A DNA stretch of 64,000 nt from JAMXLO01 sp963696645. Its GTDB lineage: Bacteria > Pseudomonadota > Alphaproteobacteria > Acetobacterales > Acetobacteraceae. The stretch covers positions 434,001 to 498,000 of the forward strand of contig CAVOKY010000007.1 of assembly GCA_963696645.1 (NCBI GenBank). Reading direction: 5' to 3'. Position 1 is the first letter of the stretch. Each line of letters begins with the position of its first letter. The notes beneath the pieces are model-generated. The model was given only the letters and a program-made list of their open reading frames with translations. It made no database searches and was not told the origin of the DNA. The position numbers and the translations under genes were made by a program. Of this stretch, positions 38,132 to 46,841 are shown in pieces.

Positions 38132-39148
38132 ATGACCGGGGGAATACTGCCCGCCAATTACAAGACGTTGTCGGTACTGCGGCGCGTCGGCGAACTCGGT
38201 CGAGCACGATGGTCGCCAGAGCCGGGAATCGAGGGCCGCGTTGGTGTGTTCCGCTTCCCCGCGGACGCGACGCCTATCGTCGTCGAAGCGGTGTCCGGCC
38301 GCAGCATGGCAATAACGCCAGGGGATGTTTTCCTCGCGACGCCCGGACATCGCGAATCGGTGCGTTGGGTGGTCGGCGGGGTGCCCGAGGGTGGCTTGGT
38401 TCCGGGTCAGGACTACTGGGTGCTGTCCGAAAGCGGGGTCATGGGCGCACTGGTCGGCGATTCGCCGCTGCCGAAACGACACCTCGGGAAGGCGACATAT
38501 CTCGGTGCGGTGCTCGGCACGGATGGGCAGTTGCTTGGTCTGCGCGACTTCATGGCCCGTGCTGCTCCGGGCGCAACCGACGCCGGCGCGCCGGTTTATC
38601 TTCTACTCGGCACATCGTCGGAGGTTGGCAAGACAACGGCCGGCCTGACGCTGCTGAGGACGCTGCTGTCCAAGGGCCATGACAACATCCTCGTGCTGAA
38701 GGCGACCGGTACGTGTTCAGTCACTGAGTTGGCGACCTACCAGGATTTTGGCGCTGCCGGCGTGTTCGACTTCGTCGACTTCGGCGTGCCGACGACTTGT
38801 CCGGCCAACCGGACCGATGCGCCGGAGGTATTCGGGCGGGCGCTCGATCTGTGCCTGTCGCTTCCCGCCGATGCGCTGGTGATCGAATGCGGCGGCGATC
38901 TGCTGGGAACATGCGTGCCGGAGTTCATCCAGTGTCTGCGGGGTCGGCGGTCAAGCCTGACCACGATCCTGGTGGCATGGGACCCGTCCGGCGCACTCGG
39001 TGCAAAGCACGCCCTGGACGGGATGGGCGTGACTGTAGATCTGATCACCGGTCCCTGCACCGACACGCTGACCTCGCTGGAGCGCACCGCGGCGATTTGC
39101 GCTGTGCCGGCCAGGAGCATGCGGGCAGAAGCGCCGTTGGCGCGGTAG
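38132..39148 (+). CDS. P-loop NTPase-like protein related to DUF1611
   Basis: This 338-residue protein has an N-terminal beta-rich domain (VGVFRFPADATPIVVEAVSG, PGHRESVRWVVGGVPEGGLV) and a C-terminal P-loop domain. Walker A is LLGTSSEVGKTTAGLTLLRT, in the style of dethiobiotin-synthetase-like folds. A second conserved stretch LPADALVIECGGDLLGTCVP may be the Walker B region. The architecture resembles DUF1611/DgcN-like proteins, some of which are N-acyltransferases acting on D-amino acids, but the match is partial and the substrate is unknown. No DgcA-like racemase is adjacent. The start at ATG 38132 has a weak ribosome-binding site, consistent with coupling to the small gene before it. Confidence 0.75.
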   Translation: MTGGILPANYKTLSVLRRVGELGRARWSPEPGIEGRVGVFRFPADATPIVVEAVSGRSMAITPGDVFLATPGHRESVRWVVGGVPEGGLVPGQDYWVLSESGVMGALVGDSPLPKRHLGKATYLGAVLGTDGQLLGLRDFMARAAPGATDAGAPVYLLLGTSSEVGKTTAGLTLLRTLLSKGHDNILVLKATGTCSVTELATYQDFGAAGVFDFVDFGVPTTCPANRTDAPEVFGRALDLCLSLPADALVIECGGDLLGTCVPEFIQCLRGRRSSLTTILVAWDPSGALGAKHALDGMGVTVDLITGPCTDTLTSLERTAAICAVPARSMRAEAPLAR

Positions 39149-39215
39149 GACCCGTGCCGGCAGGGTGCAACGTCGGCATCTCGCGGTGCCACCCAAACTC
39201 TGGGCGTCGCTCCCT

Positions 39216-40034
39216 CTATCCCTTGAACTGAGCGGAGCGCCACTTGACAGCAGCCGGTACCCCTTCCGTCTTTGCGATCTCGCGAAACCGCGTTCCGTGT
39301 TCGGTTGCGGTCGCGTAAAGTGGTCCGACGACATCGAGGCCGGCGTAGAGCGCGGTGCGAAACCCGGTTGCGTCAGCGACGCGGTTGACTGCGCGCTTCG
39401 TCGCATAGAGTGCCTCCGGCGAGATCAGCGACAGGCGCTTTGCGTAGGTGAGACTTGCCCCGGGCAATTCGGCGAGCGGTACGATGCGATTGATCATGCC
39501 GATGTCGAGCGCGGTTTGCGCATCGATCTGATCGCCGAAGTAGAGGAGTTCGCGCGCCTTTTTGTACCCGATGATCATCGGCATCACGATCGCCGGGCCG
39601 ACCGCCGAAAACCGCACTTCTGGTTCGCCGAAGGTCGCGTTGTCGGCAGCGATCGTCAGGTCACAAAGCATGGCGATCTCGCACCCGCCGCCGAGTACAT
39701 GGCCTTGCACCGACGCGATCACTGGCTTCTTCATCAGCCAGGGCGCCATCTCGAATTCGAGCTGTGGTTGTAGATGCGCGTGCGCCTTCGTCGGATCGCT
39801 GCGCCACTCGTCGGCGTCAGGACCCTTGGCGCCGATGTCGTAGCCGGCGCAGAAGCTGCGGCCCTCGGCGCGCAACAGTACGACGCTCGTCGCAGGATCA
39901 GCATCGGCGCACACGAAGGCCTCGGTCAGCGCCTGCCTCAGTTCGTGACTGATCGCGTTGAGCTTGTCCGGCCGATTGAGGGTAATGATGCCGACTTTAT
40001 CGTCAACGTCGTAAAGGACTAACGTGTCTGCCAA
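39216..40034 (-). CDS. Enoyl-CoA hydratase/isomerase family protein
   Basis: This 272-residue crotonase-fold enzyme starts, by my choice, at TTG 40034 behind GAGGAGG, giving ADTLVLYDVDDKVGIITLNR. The oxyanion-hole and CoA motifs are present (GRSFCAGYDIG, ASVQGHVLGGGCEIAMLCDL). Both glutamates expected for hydratase activity are seen: GGGCE and FGEPEVRF. An insert EWRSDPTKAHAHLQPQLEFE between them is longer than in rat hydratase. An alternative ATG start at 40154 would add 40 residues that do not look conserved. It could take part in fatty-acid or side-chain degradation. Confidence 0.9.
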   Translation of the reverse strand: MADTLVLYDVDDKVGIITLNRPDKLNAISHELRQALTEAFVCADADPATSVVLLRAEGRSFCAGYDIGAKGPDADEWRSDPTKAHAHLQPQLEFEMAPWLMKKPVIASVQGHVLGGGCEIAMLCDLTIAADNATFGEPEVRFSAVGPAIVMPMIIGYKKARELLYFGDQIDAQTALDIGMINRIVPLAELPGASLTYAKRLSLISPEALYATKRAVNRVADATGFRTALYAGLDVVGPLYATATEHGTRFREIAKTEGVPAAVKWRSAQFKG

Positions 40035-40418
40035 GGCCACCTCCTCACCCAGCGTTGGATGTCGATCGATCGCACCCGACCCATCGAGGTTGCTGCTGAC
40101 CTCGATGAGGCCAACATAGCAGACGACTTCAGCTTTTGCTCGCCGCCGTTCCATCTGGGTACCCGGCGGCCCTTACGGGACGTCGTGGATCACTATCTTT
40201 TCGGGGAGGGGTTTTTTGAGTTGGACAGTGGTCTGCTCAGGCCTTGGGGGGTGTCCCGCGCGATAGGCCCTGCGTGCGGGCCTGTAGGATAATTGCGGAT
40301 CTGCACAACTGAGCGTGAGAGAGCCAGCAGCTTGACCCCGAGGACGGGTAGTCGTCGAGTATCTTCGTCGCGGAATTCTTCACTTTGTTCGCTTCAGAAG
40401 GCTGGGTGGGAGGAAACA
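40035..40418. other. Intergenic region between enoyl-CoA hydratase and MFS gene
   Basis: About 380 bases without a supported gene. It should hold the divergent promoters of the two flanking genes. The composition is more A/T-rich than the surroundings (TTTTCGGGGAGGGGTTTTTTG at about 40198-40218). I looked for a gene relic here and found no recognisable protein signature in six frames. Confidence 0.4.
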
Positions 40419-41739
40419 ATGTCAACGTTCAAGCCATCACGGCAGATGCGGCGCATGCAGATCGTCGCCCTGCTGCTGTTGGTCGCCAGCGGCATCGTCA
40501 ACTACCTGGACCGCTCTGCGCTTTCCATTGCCAATATTGAAGTTCGCCAGGAGCTGGGCCTTAGCGCGACAGCGATGGGCGTACTGCTGTCGGCATTCCT
40601 CATGAGCTATGCTTTTTCGCAGCTGCCCGCTGGAATTCTGGTCGACAGGGTGGGCCCGCGCATCTTGCTCGGTGCAGGCCTGGTCATTTGGTCTCTGGCG
40701 CAGGGAGCGGCGGGCTTCGTCACAAGCTACGCCCAGTTTTTCGCTGCGCGCATCGGCGCTTGGTATTGGGGAATCGCCACAGTTTCCGACCGGCGCCCGG
40801 GTCGTCAGCAACTGGTTTCACGTCAAGGAACGCGGCTTCCCCACGGGCATCTTCAACGCGGCGCCCAGCATCGGCACGGCGCTCGCGCCGCCCATTCTGA
40901 CCTGGCTGATGCTGGCCTACGGCTGGCGCGTGATGTTCATTGTCATGGGCGCCATCGGACTTATTGTCGCAATCGCGTGGTTCGTATTCTACCGGGACGC
41001 GCATCAGCACGGAACCGACGAGGACAGAAGTTATATCCGTTCGGGGGACACCGCCCGCACATCGTCGCCGGTTGGTCTCAAGCAATGGGGACGTCTGTTC
41101 AAATGCCGAACCACATGGGGCATGATCATCGGGAATTTCGGTAGCGGCTATCTCTCTTGGGTCTACTACGCATGGCTGCCGGGTTTTCTCGAAATCCAGC
41201 ACCATATGAGTATCGCACGTACCGGCATCTTTGCTGCGATTCCACCAGTGTTCGGAATCGTAGGGTCATTGTTTGGCGGTTATGCATCCGATTGGCTGGC
41301 GGCGCGCGGCTTCACGCCGCTGAACAGTCGCAAGATCCCGATCATCTGCGGCCTACTCGGGACCGCTGCTCTGACTATCGCGACGGCGTACGCGGCCAGC
41401 GAGACGGCAGTCATGAGCTACGTCTCGCTCGCCTATCTCCTGAGTGGAGTTGCATCCGCTTCGATATGGGCCCTCGTCACCGCCGCGGCACCGCCCGACT
41501 ATATTGCATCAAGCGGCAGCATTCAGAATTTTGGCGGCTACGTTGGCGGTACGTGTTCTCCGATCGTGACCGGCATCATCGTCGATGTTACAGGCTCTTT
41601 CGTGCTCGCGCTGCTTATCGGCGCCGGGATGGCTGTTCTTGGAGCATTGGTCTACCTGCTGGTGGTAACGAACCCGATCAGTGGCACGGAATTGGAGAGC
41701 CCGTCGGGCAGGATGACACCGCGACCGGCTGCCGGGTAG
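40419..41739 (+). CDS. MFS transporter, anion:cation symporter type (frameshifted)
   Basis: This is a major facilitator of about 440 residues in the ACS (glucarate/galactarate/phthalate transporter) style. It starts MSTFKPSRQMRRMQIVALLL behind GGGAGGAAAC and has the family motif GIVNYLDRSALSIANIEVRQ. The frame breaks near 40762. Dropping one base gives LGIGESPQFPTGARVVSNWF, the ACS signature between helices 4 and 5. The rest is intact, with twelve predicted helices and a C-terminal tail PSGRMTPRPAAG. The substrate is likely an organic acid; no catabolic gene cluster is next to it. One isolated base error suggests sequencing noise. Confidence 0.88.
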
Positions 41740-41926
41740 CCGGCGCCGATCGGCGGGACAGGTGGAAGAGTGTGACCCCACCTTCAGAACCAAATGTCGA
41801 GTGTCGCTCGGGCAAAGCGCGTGAACGAGGCGATATGACTCTACCGCGTTGATTGATGAGGAGGCAGAGGTTCCAACGGGACGTCCTTTATGGTGCGCCA
41901 ACTCTCGTTGCCAACGAACGCCCGCG

Positions 41927-42403
41927 CTACGATGAACCCGCCGCCGCAGCCTGCCACCGCGCCGCGGCGGCATCGTCGGCGTCGCGCGCCTCGACCCAGG
42001 CCGCGCCGCCCTGAACAAACTCCTCCTTCTTCCAAAACGGCGCCTTGGTCTTCAGCCAGTCGATCAGGAATGCCGTAGCATCGAGTGCCGGCTGGCGATG
42101 TGCCGCGGCGGCCAGCACCAGCACGATGTTGTCGCCGGCCACCAGGCGGCCCACGCGATGGATCACTGTGCAGCCCAGCAGCGACCAGCGCCGTTCCGCT
42201 TCCTCGGTGATACGGGCGATGGCACGTTCGGTCATTGCCGGGTAGTGCTCCAGCGTCATCGCGGCGACGCGCTGGTCCAGCGCGTTGTTGCGCACCGTGC
42301 CAACGAAGCAGCCGATGCCGCCGATGTCGGTGCGACCGGCGGTCAGTGCGGCGAACTCCGCACCGATGTCGAAATCCCCGGTCTGCACCTTGATTGTCGC
42401 CAT
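41927..42403 (-). CDS. moaE: Molybdopterin synthase catalytic subunit MoaE
   Basis: MoaE is a 158-residue protein that, with MoaD, transfers sulfur to cyclic pyranopterin monophosphate to make molybdopterin. The motifs GGIGCFVGTVRNNALDQRV, LEHYPAMTERAIARITEEAE and IHRVGRLVAGDNIVLVLAAA are classical. The active-site Lys pair is seen in DWLKTKAPFWKKEEF. The last 25 residues (DADDAAAARWQAAAAGSS) are a low-complexity extension. It lies four bases behind moaD. Confidence 0.95.
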   Translation of the reverse strand: MATIKVQTGDFDIGAEFAALTAGRTDIGGIGCFVGTVRNNALDQRVAAMTLEHYPAMTERAIARITEEAERRWSLLGCTVIHRVGRLVAGDNIVLVLAAAAHRQPALDATAFLIDWLKTKAPFWKKEEFVQGGAAWVEARDADDAAAARWQAAAAGSS

Positions 42404-42407
42404 CCCG

Positions 42408-42680
42408 TCAGCCGCCCGTCACCGGCGGAAAGAATGCCACCTCGTCGCCGGGGTGCACCAGCGTGGCGGGGTCGGCGAAGTCCTGGTTCACCGCGCAGCG
42501 CACCGTGCGGCGGTTGGCGAAGGCGCTGGCATGGCCAGGACTGCGCTGCATCAGCCACGCGATCAGGTCGCCGACCGTGCTGACGCCGGCGGGCGGTGTC
42601 ACGCTCTCCTGCGACGTGCCGGTGCGCTCGCGCAGCCAGGCGAAGTACAGAATGGTCAGCGGGGCTCCGATATCGGCCAT
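42408..42680 (-). CDS. moaD: Molybdopterin synthase sulfur-carrier subunit MoaD
   Basis: MoaD is a 90-residue ubiquitin-like protein. It starts TILYFAWLRERTGTSQESVT and ends EVAFFPPVTGG; the terminal Gly-Gly is where the thiocarboxylate is formed. It is directly upstream of moaE in the same minus-strand operon and downstream of a small lipoprotein and pgsA/mobB. Confidence 0.94.
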   Translation of the reverse strand: MADIGAPLTILYFAWLRERTGTSQESVTPPAGVSTVGDLIAWLMQRSPGHASAFANRRTVRCAVNQDFADPATLVHPGDEVAFFPPVTGG

Positions 42681-42686
42681 GGCAGC

Positions 42687-43295
42687 TCAGCGAGGTGTGG
42701 GCACCGTCTCGATCGTGCCGTCTGAATGTATGATCGTGCTGGTGCCATTGCCATTGGGCACGATGATGGATGAGCCGCCGCCGGGCGTCGTGGTGGTCTG
42801 GTAACCACCGGTCCCGCCGTTGGTCACCGCCGGCCCGCCCGGCGTCTGGTAGACCTGACCGGCCGGATTGCGCGCCGGCGGCGGCACCGGATTGGTGGCC
42901 TGTGGCACCGCCGGGTTCGGCAGCGGTTGCAGCCCGGGCTGGTTTGAGCCAGGTGGCGTGGAACTGCCGCGTCGCGCCGGCGGCGGCGGAAGGTTCGGTG
43001 GCTGGTTGCGAAAGTCCGGCGATCCAGGCACCGGCTGCTCGGTCTGAGGCTGTTCGCCCTGCTGCTCGAAAGTCTGCAACGTCGGTTCCTGGGGGAGCGG
43101 ACCTGGCCAGACGTCGCCCGGCTCCGTCGTCAGGACCGGAGCGTTGACCTGTTCGCCCAGCACGCGGCGCAGGTTCTCGCTGTCGCCGGCCGGGAAGTTC
43201 GGGTTGCTGCCGGTGGTGAAGGGTGGGTTCCACCAAGTGTTGTAGCCGCATCCCGACAGCGCCAGACACAGGCAAGACAGAGCGATGCGCCGCAT
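42687..43295 (-). CDS. Proline-rich putative lipoprotein
   Basis: This 202-residue protein begins with a lipoprotein signal (RRIALSCLCLALSGC, lipobox LSGC, Cys about residue 16). The mature part is dominated by Pro, Gln, Asn, Gly and Thr with short repeats (PPPPARRGSSTPPG, PVPPPARNPAGQVYQTPGGP), then a Gly/Thr-rich end (SIIVPNGNGTSTIIHSDGTI). No catalytic domain is visible. It is probably an outer-membrane or cell-wall associated protein. It sits between mobB and moaD, seven bases before moaD, but its sequence gives no link to molybdenum metabolism. Confidence 0.75.
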   Translation of the reverse strand: MRRIALSCLCLALSGCGYNTWWNPPFTTGSNPNFPAGDSENLRRVLGEQVNAPVLTTEPGDVWPGPLPQEPTLQTFEQQGEQPQTEQPVPGSPDFRNQPPNLPPPPARRGSSTPPGSNQPGLQPLPNPAVPQATNPVPPPARNPAGQVYQTPGGPAVTNGGTGGYQTTTTPGGGSSIIVPNGNGTSTIIHSDGTIETVPTPR

Positions 43296-43399
43296 GAAGG
43301 AGGGCTCCTACCGGAACGGAACGTCGGATCGACGGGCCAGACGGGGCCAGCCGCGGCGGACTGTGCCCGTGTCGCACGCCGTGCTCAAGGGTCCGCACA

Positions 43400-43897
43400 T
43401 CATGCTCCGGTGACCGCGGAACAGGCCAGCAGCCAGGCGATGACCCGTTCAGGCTGATTCAACGGCAGCAGCGTGCGGTCGCATTCCACCGGTGCGTCGG
43501 TGGCGACCGCGACGATATCGGGCTGATCGGGCCAGATCGGCGGCTTGCCCAGTGCGGGTCGGTGCACCTCGAGCTTGGGGAACGGGTGCGACTTGAAGCC
43601 TTCCACCAGTACGAAGTCCACCGGTGTCATGCGGGCAAGCAGGTCCGGGAGGGTGGGTTCCGGCCCGGTGACCTCATGCAGCAGGGCCCAGCGGGTGCCC
43701 CCCGTGACCAGCACCTCATGCGCGCCGGCCTCGCGGTGGCGGTACGTGTCCTTGCCTGGCCGGTCCATGTCGAAACCATGGTGTGTGTGCTTCACCGTCG
43801 ATACGGTGAGGCCGGCGGCGCGCAGCAGTGGAAGCAGCGCGGTGAGCAGCGTGGTTTTGCCGCTGCCGGACCAGCCGACGATGCCGAGTACCTTCAA
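43400..43897 (-). CDS. mobB: Molybdopterin-guanine dinucleotide biosynthesis protein MobB
   Basis: MobB is a GTP-binding protein that helps MobA in attaching GMP to molybdopterin. This 165-residue form has Walker A GIVGWSGSGKTTLLTALLPL, then VSTVKHTHHGFDMDRPGKDT and the Walker B-like VDFVLVEGFKSHPFPKLEVH. The start is uncertain. TTG 43897 gives KVLGIVGW directly and lies just behind the pgsA stop, while ATG 43957 would add 20 residues overlapping pgsA. The MobA partner is not in the window. Confidence 0.9.
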   Translation of the reverse strand: MKVLGIVGWSGSGKTTLLTALLPLLRAAGLTVSTVKHTHHGFDMDRPGKDTYRHREAGAHEVLVTGGTRWALLHEVTGPEPTLPDLLARMTPVDFVLVEGFKSHPFPKLEVHRPALGKPPIWPDQPDIVAVATDAPVECDRTLLPLNQPERVIAWLLACSAVTGA

Positions 43898-43904
43898 GCG
43901 GCGG

Positions 43905-44513
43905 TCACATGGGTTGCTGGTTTTTGGGCAGGCCGCCGGTCTGCGGGCTGGAGGCATGGCGCAGGCCGGCGGTGAGGTAGTCCCAGCCCGTCCACAGCGT
44001 CAGTACCGCGGCGACCCACAGCATGGCTTCGCCGATCATGCCGACCGGAACGAACGACAGGTGCAGCAGTTGGGCCGAGGAATTGCCCGCCAGCAGGGTG
44101 CCCAGCGCACCCATTTGAAAGCCGGTTTTCCATTTGGCCAGGCTGGTGACCGGCAGGCCGATGCGGATGCCCGCGAGGTATTCGCGCAGGCCGCTCACCA
44201 GGATCTCGCGCAGCATGATGACGATCGCGGGATACAGCCCCCAGGGGGACAGGCGACCCAGGCCGACCAGCATCATCAGCGCGGCGCCGACCAGCAGCTT
44301 GTCGGCAATCGGGTCGAGCATGCGGCCGAGATCCGATTGCTGCCGGCGGACGCGGGCGAGCTTGCCGTCGAAATAATCGGTGATCGCCGCACTGCTGAAC
44401 AGCACGCATGCGGCGAGGTCGGTGGCGGGATTGCGGAGCGCGACCAACACGACCAGCAGCGGGATCGCCGCGATGCGCGAGAGCGTCAGTAGGTTTGGCA
44501 GGTCGGTCAGCAT
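43905..44513 (-). CDS. pgsA: CDP-diacylglycerol--glycerol-3-phosphate 3-phosphatidyltransferase PgsA
   Basis: PgsA is a 202-residue membrane enzyme that makes phosphatidylglycerol phosphate, the precursor of phosphatidylglycerol and cardiolipin. The complete CDP-alcohol phosphotransferase motif DG-x2-AR-x8-G-x3-D-x3-D is seen in FDGKLARVRRQQSDLGRMLD followed by PIADK. It starts MLTDLPNLLTLSRIAAIPLL and has several membrane helices. It heads the pgsA-mobB-lipoprotein-moaD-moaE run, an order related to the uvrC-pgsA-moaDE arrangement of many alphaproteobacteria. Confidence 0.95.
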   Translation of the reverse strand: MLTDLPNLLTLSRIAAIPLLVVLVALRNPATDLAACVLFSSAAITDYFDGKLARVRRQQSDLGRMLDPIADKLLVGAALMMLVGLGRLSPWGLYPAIVIMLREILVSGLREYLAGIRIGLPVTSLAKWKTGFQMGALGTLLAGNSSAQLLHLSFVPVGMIGEAMLWVAAVLTLWTGWDYLTAGLRHASSPQTGGLPKNQQPM

Positions 44514-44647
44514 CGGCGTTCAGCCTACTCGTTCGCTCCGGTTTGGGGGAGAGGGAAGCGTGACCGCGGCGCACCAAGGGGATGTGGTGCGGTGGGCGGG
44601 TTTTCAAAGGTGGCGTGGGACGCCGGCCGTGGCGCGCCGTGTCGGGC

Positions 44648-45544
44648 TCACTTCGTGGGCGGCTGCAATCGGATGCCGAGCATATGTTCCGCGGCCTTGG
44701 CGACCGCTGGATCGAGCGGCCTGGGCTCCAGCGTCACGTCCTTCGACAATCGGTCGGCGATCACCCGCAGCGCTGCCAGCCGGCCGTACGGCTTGTTGTT
44801 CGCCGGCAGCAGATGCCATGGGGAGTGGCGCGTCGATGTCCGTTCCATCATATCCTCGATTGCGCCCTCGTAGTCCTGCCAATGCTGACGGTTGCGGAAA
44901 TCCTCATACGACAGCTTCCAGCGCTTCAGTGGATCGGTCAGCCGGTTGCGGAAGCGGCGCATCTGCTCGTCGGGCGAGATATGCAGGAACAGCTTCACCA
45001 GCCGCGTGCCGTCAGTCAGCAACATGCGCTCGAAGTCGTTGATCTCGGCATAGGCGCGGTGCCATTCGGCTGGGGTGGCGAAGGCTTCGACGCGCTCCAC
45101 CATCACCCGGCCGTACCAGGAACGGTCGAACACGACGATCTGGCCGTGTTGCGGCAACCGCTCCCAGAAGCGCTGCAGGTAGTGCAATGATTTTTCGCGC
45201 CCGCTTGGTGCGGCGATGGCATGCACCTTGAAGCTGCGCGGGTCGAGCGCCCAGCCCAGCCGGCGCACCACGCCGCCCTTGCCCGCGGTGTCCCAGCCTT
45301 CCAGCAGGATGACCGCACGATGCGGGGTGCCCAGATAGGCCTGCTGCACAAGCTGGAGGGTGTCCTGGAGCGTGCTCAGGCGGCGCTCATAGTCGGCGTA
45401 TTCCACCACCGGGAAGTGCTTGATCGCGGCAAGGTGGGGGCGGCCTTTGACGACGAAGTCGGCGGCTCTCATCTTGCGCAAACCGTCGCTGTGCCGTTTG
45501 TGGGTCTTTGCGGCTTTTGCAGTCCGTGCACCGTCCAGTCTCAT
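44648..45544 (-). CDS. Polyphosphate kinase 2 (PPK2 family)
   Basis: This 298-residue PPK2 uses polyphosphate to phosphorylate nucleotides, or the reverse. Walker A is LLEGWDTAGKGGVVRRLGWA and the Walker B/lid region is IVVFDRSWYGRVMVERVEAF. The LFLHISPDEQMRRFRNRLTD segment carries the lid arginines, and RQHWQDYEGAIEDMMERTST follows. It is a single-domain protein. Whether it makes GTP, ATP or ADP cannot be read safely from sequence. It is five bases downstream of the DUF2336 gene on the same strand and likely co-transcribed. Confidence 0.92.
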   Translation of the reverse strand: MRLDGARTAKAAKTHKRHSDGLRKMRAADFVVKGRPHLAAIKHFPVVEYADYERRLSTLQDTLQLVQQAYLGTPHRAVILLEGWDTAGKGGVVRRLGWALDPRSFKVHAIAAPSGREKSLHYLQRFWERLPQHGQIVVFDRSWYGRVMVERVEAFATPAEWHRAYAEINDFERMLLTDGTRLVKLFLHISPDEQMRRFRNRLTDPLKRWKLSYEDFRNRQHWQDYEGAIEDMMERTSTRHSPWHLLPANNKPYGRLAALRVIADRLSKDVTLEPRPLDPAVAKAAEHMLGIRLQPPTK

Positions 45545-45549
45545 CGCGA

Positions 45550-46661
45550 CTAGACCGCAACGGTCAGTACATCGCCGAGCTTGTCAAGCAGATAGTCCAG
45601 ATCCTCCTGTGGCAGGTCCTCGAATTGCGTAAGGATGCGGGTGATCACCCGCGAGCGGTAGCGTTCGCGGTCACGCTCGCCGCCATCGAATTCCGTGCCG
45701 CGCACGACTTCGACCGCGACGCGCACCGCGTTCAACAGGCGCGGCGGCATGCCGGACTTCTCGTACAGCGACGTCAGGCCCTTCGAGCCGGCGTCATGGA
45801 TCAGGATGCGCGCGTTCAGCACCGGCACTTTCGCCATCACCGCCATGGCAATCTCGAAGAATGCCATGTCGCCCAGGCACAGTGCGCGCAGCACCAGGAA
45901 CGACGTGAGCCGCTGGTTGCGGTACATCTGCCGGATCAGCCGTTCCAGCTCCTGCTCGTTCGAGCCGAGGCTGAGATGCAGCGTGGCGCGTTCGCGGCTT
46001 TGCAGGATGATGTCGGTGGCCAGCGAGGCTGGTAGCTCGTGATGGCTGACGAGATGTGCCTGGAGCCTGTCCGACACCATGACGACGAGCCTCTCGGCGA
46101 TGGTGACCGGCAGGGTCGCACGATGCACCATGCCTGCCTTGACGCGATTGCTGCCAGCAAAGCGATCGACCGCCTTGCCGAGACTCGCTTCGTCGATGCG
46201 GGCGGCGGCATTGGTCATCAGCGTAGCGACCGCCGCTTCGTCGCCGGTGTTCACCAGCGCATCCGCGACCGGCTCGGACACATCGGGACGTCCGGCGATG
46301 GCTGCCTGCTTGGTTGCGGTGCCGTGCCGGACCAGTTCGAGCAGATCGGTTTCCGTCAGGTACCTGGTGATTCCGTCAGGATCGGCAGTGCCACCGCCTC
46401 GACGTCGTTGGCGAGCCGAATTGCCACGTCGTGCGGCAGGTGCGCTGCGCTGCGCAGGCTGTGCGACAGGGACCGCCGTACCGCCAGTTCGACGTCCCGG
46501 GCCATGGCACGAACGATATCGTGGGCGATCGCCAACTCGGCTGGGGTCAGCAGCGTGTTGTCGATCTCATCTGCGAGCTTGGCCGCCACCTCGGCGCGCA
46601 CCAAGGCGGACGGTTCCGACAGCAGACGCACGACGTCGGCCTGCGTAAGGGATGGCGCCAT
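45550..46661 (-). CDS. DUF2336 protein (frameshifted)
   Basis: This is an all-helical protein of about 370 residues of the alphaproteobacterial DUF2336 family. It starts MAPSLTQADVVRLLSEPSAL. The frame breaks near 46365. Adding one base joins ILTESP to YLTETDLLELVRHGTATKQA, and the rest reads through to the end. HEAT-like repeats are visible (RAEVAAKLADEIDNTLLTPA, ARDVELAVRRSLSHSLRSAA, PVLNARILIHDAGSKGLTSL). Function is not established for the family; some members lie near chemotaxis or signalling genes. Here it precedes ppk2. Confidence 0.82.
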
Positions 46662-46730
46662 GGCGTGCAGGTTGGCGCCGAAACCGTTGAGGCGCGGTTA
46701 ATGCGCGCGGCATTAGTGTGAGGCGCCGCC

Positions 46731-46819
46731 AATGCGAGGAGCGCAGCGGCGCGGTAATTTCAGGCACGTCAGACGACACCGGCCCAGGATTGCCTCGTCG
46801 CCGCGCCTCTCGCGATGAC
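46731..46819. repeat. Degenerate copy of an interspersed inverted repeat
   Basis: The left arm AATGCGAGGAGCGCAGCGGC and the right arm ending GCCTCTCGCGATGAC are recognisable versions of the better copy at 58740-58835. The arms still pair partly. It lies between the DUF2336 and DUF4139 genes. Confidence 0.55.
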
Positions 46820-46841
46820 GGGGATCGTCGCGCGGGAGCTT

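Noticed and set aside
41740..41926. Short minus-strand frame downstream of moaE (FVGNESWRTIKDVPLEPLPP)
   Set aside because: No ribosome-binding site or start, and no family match; too short to support.
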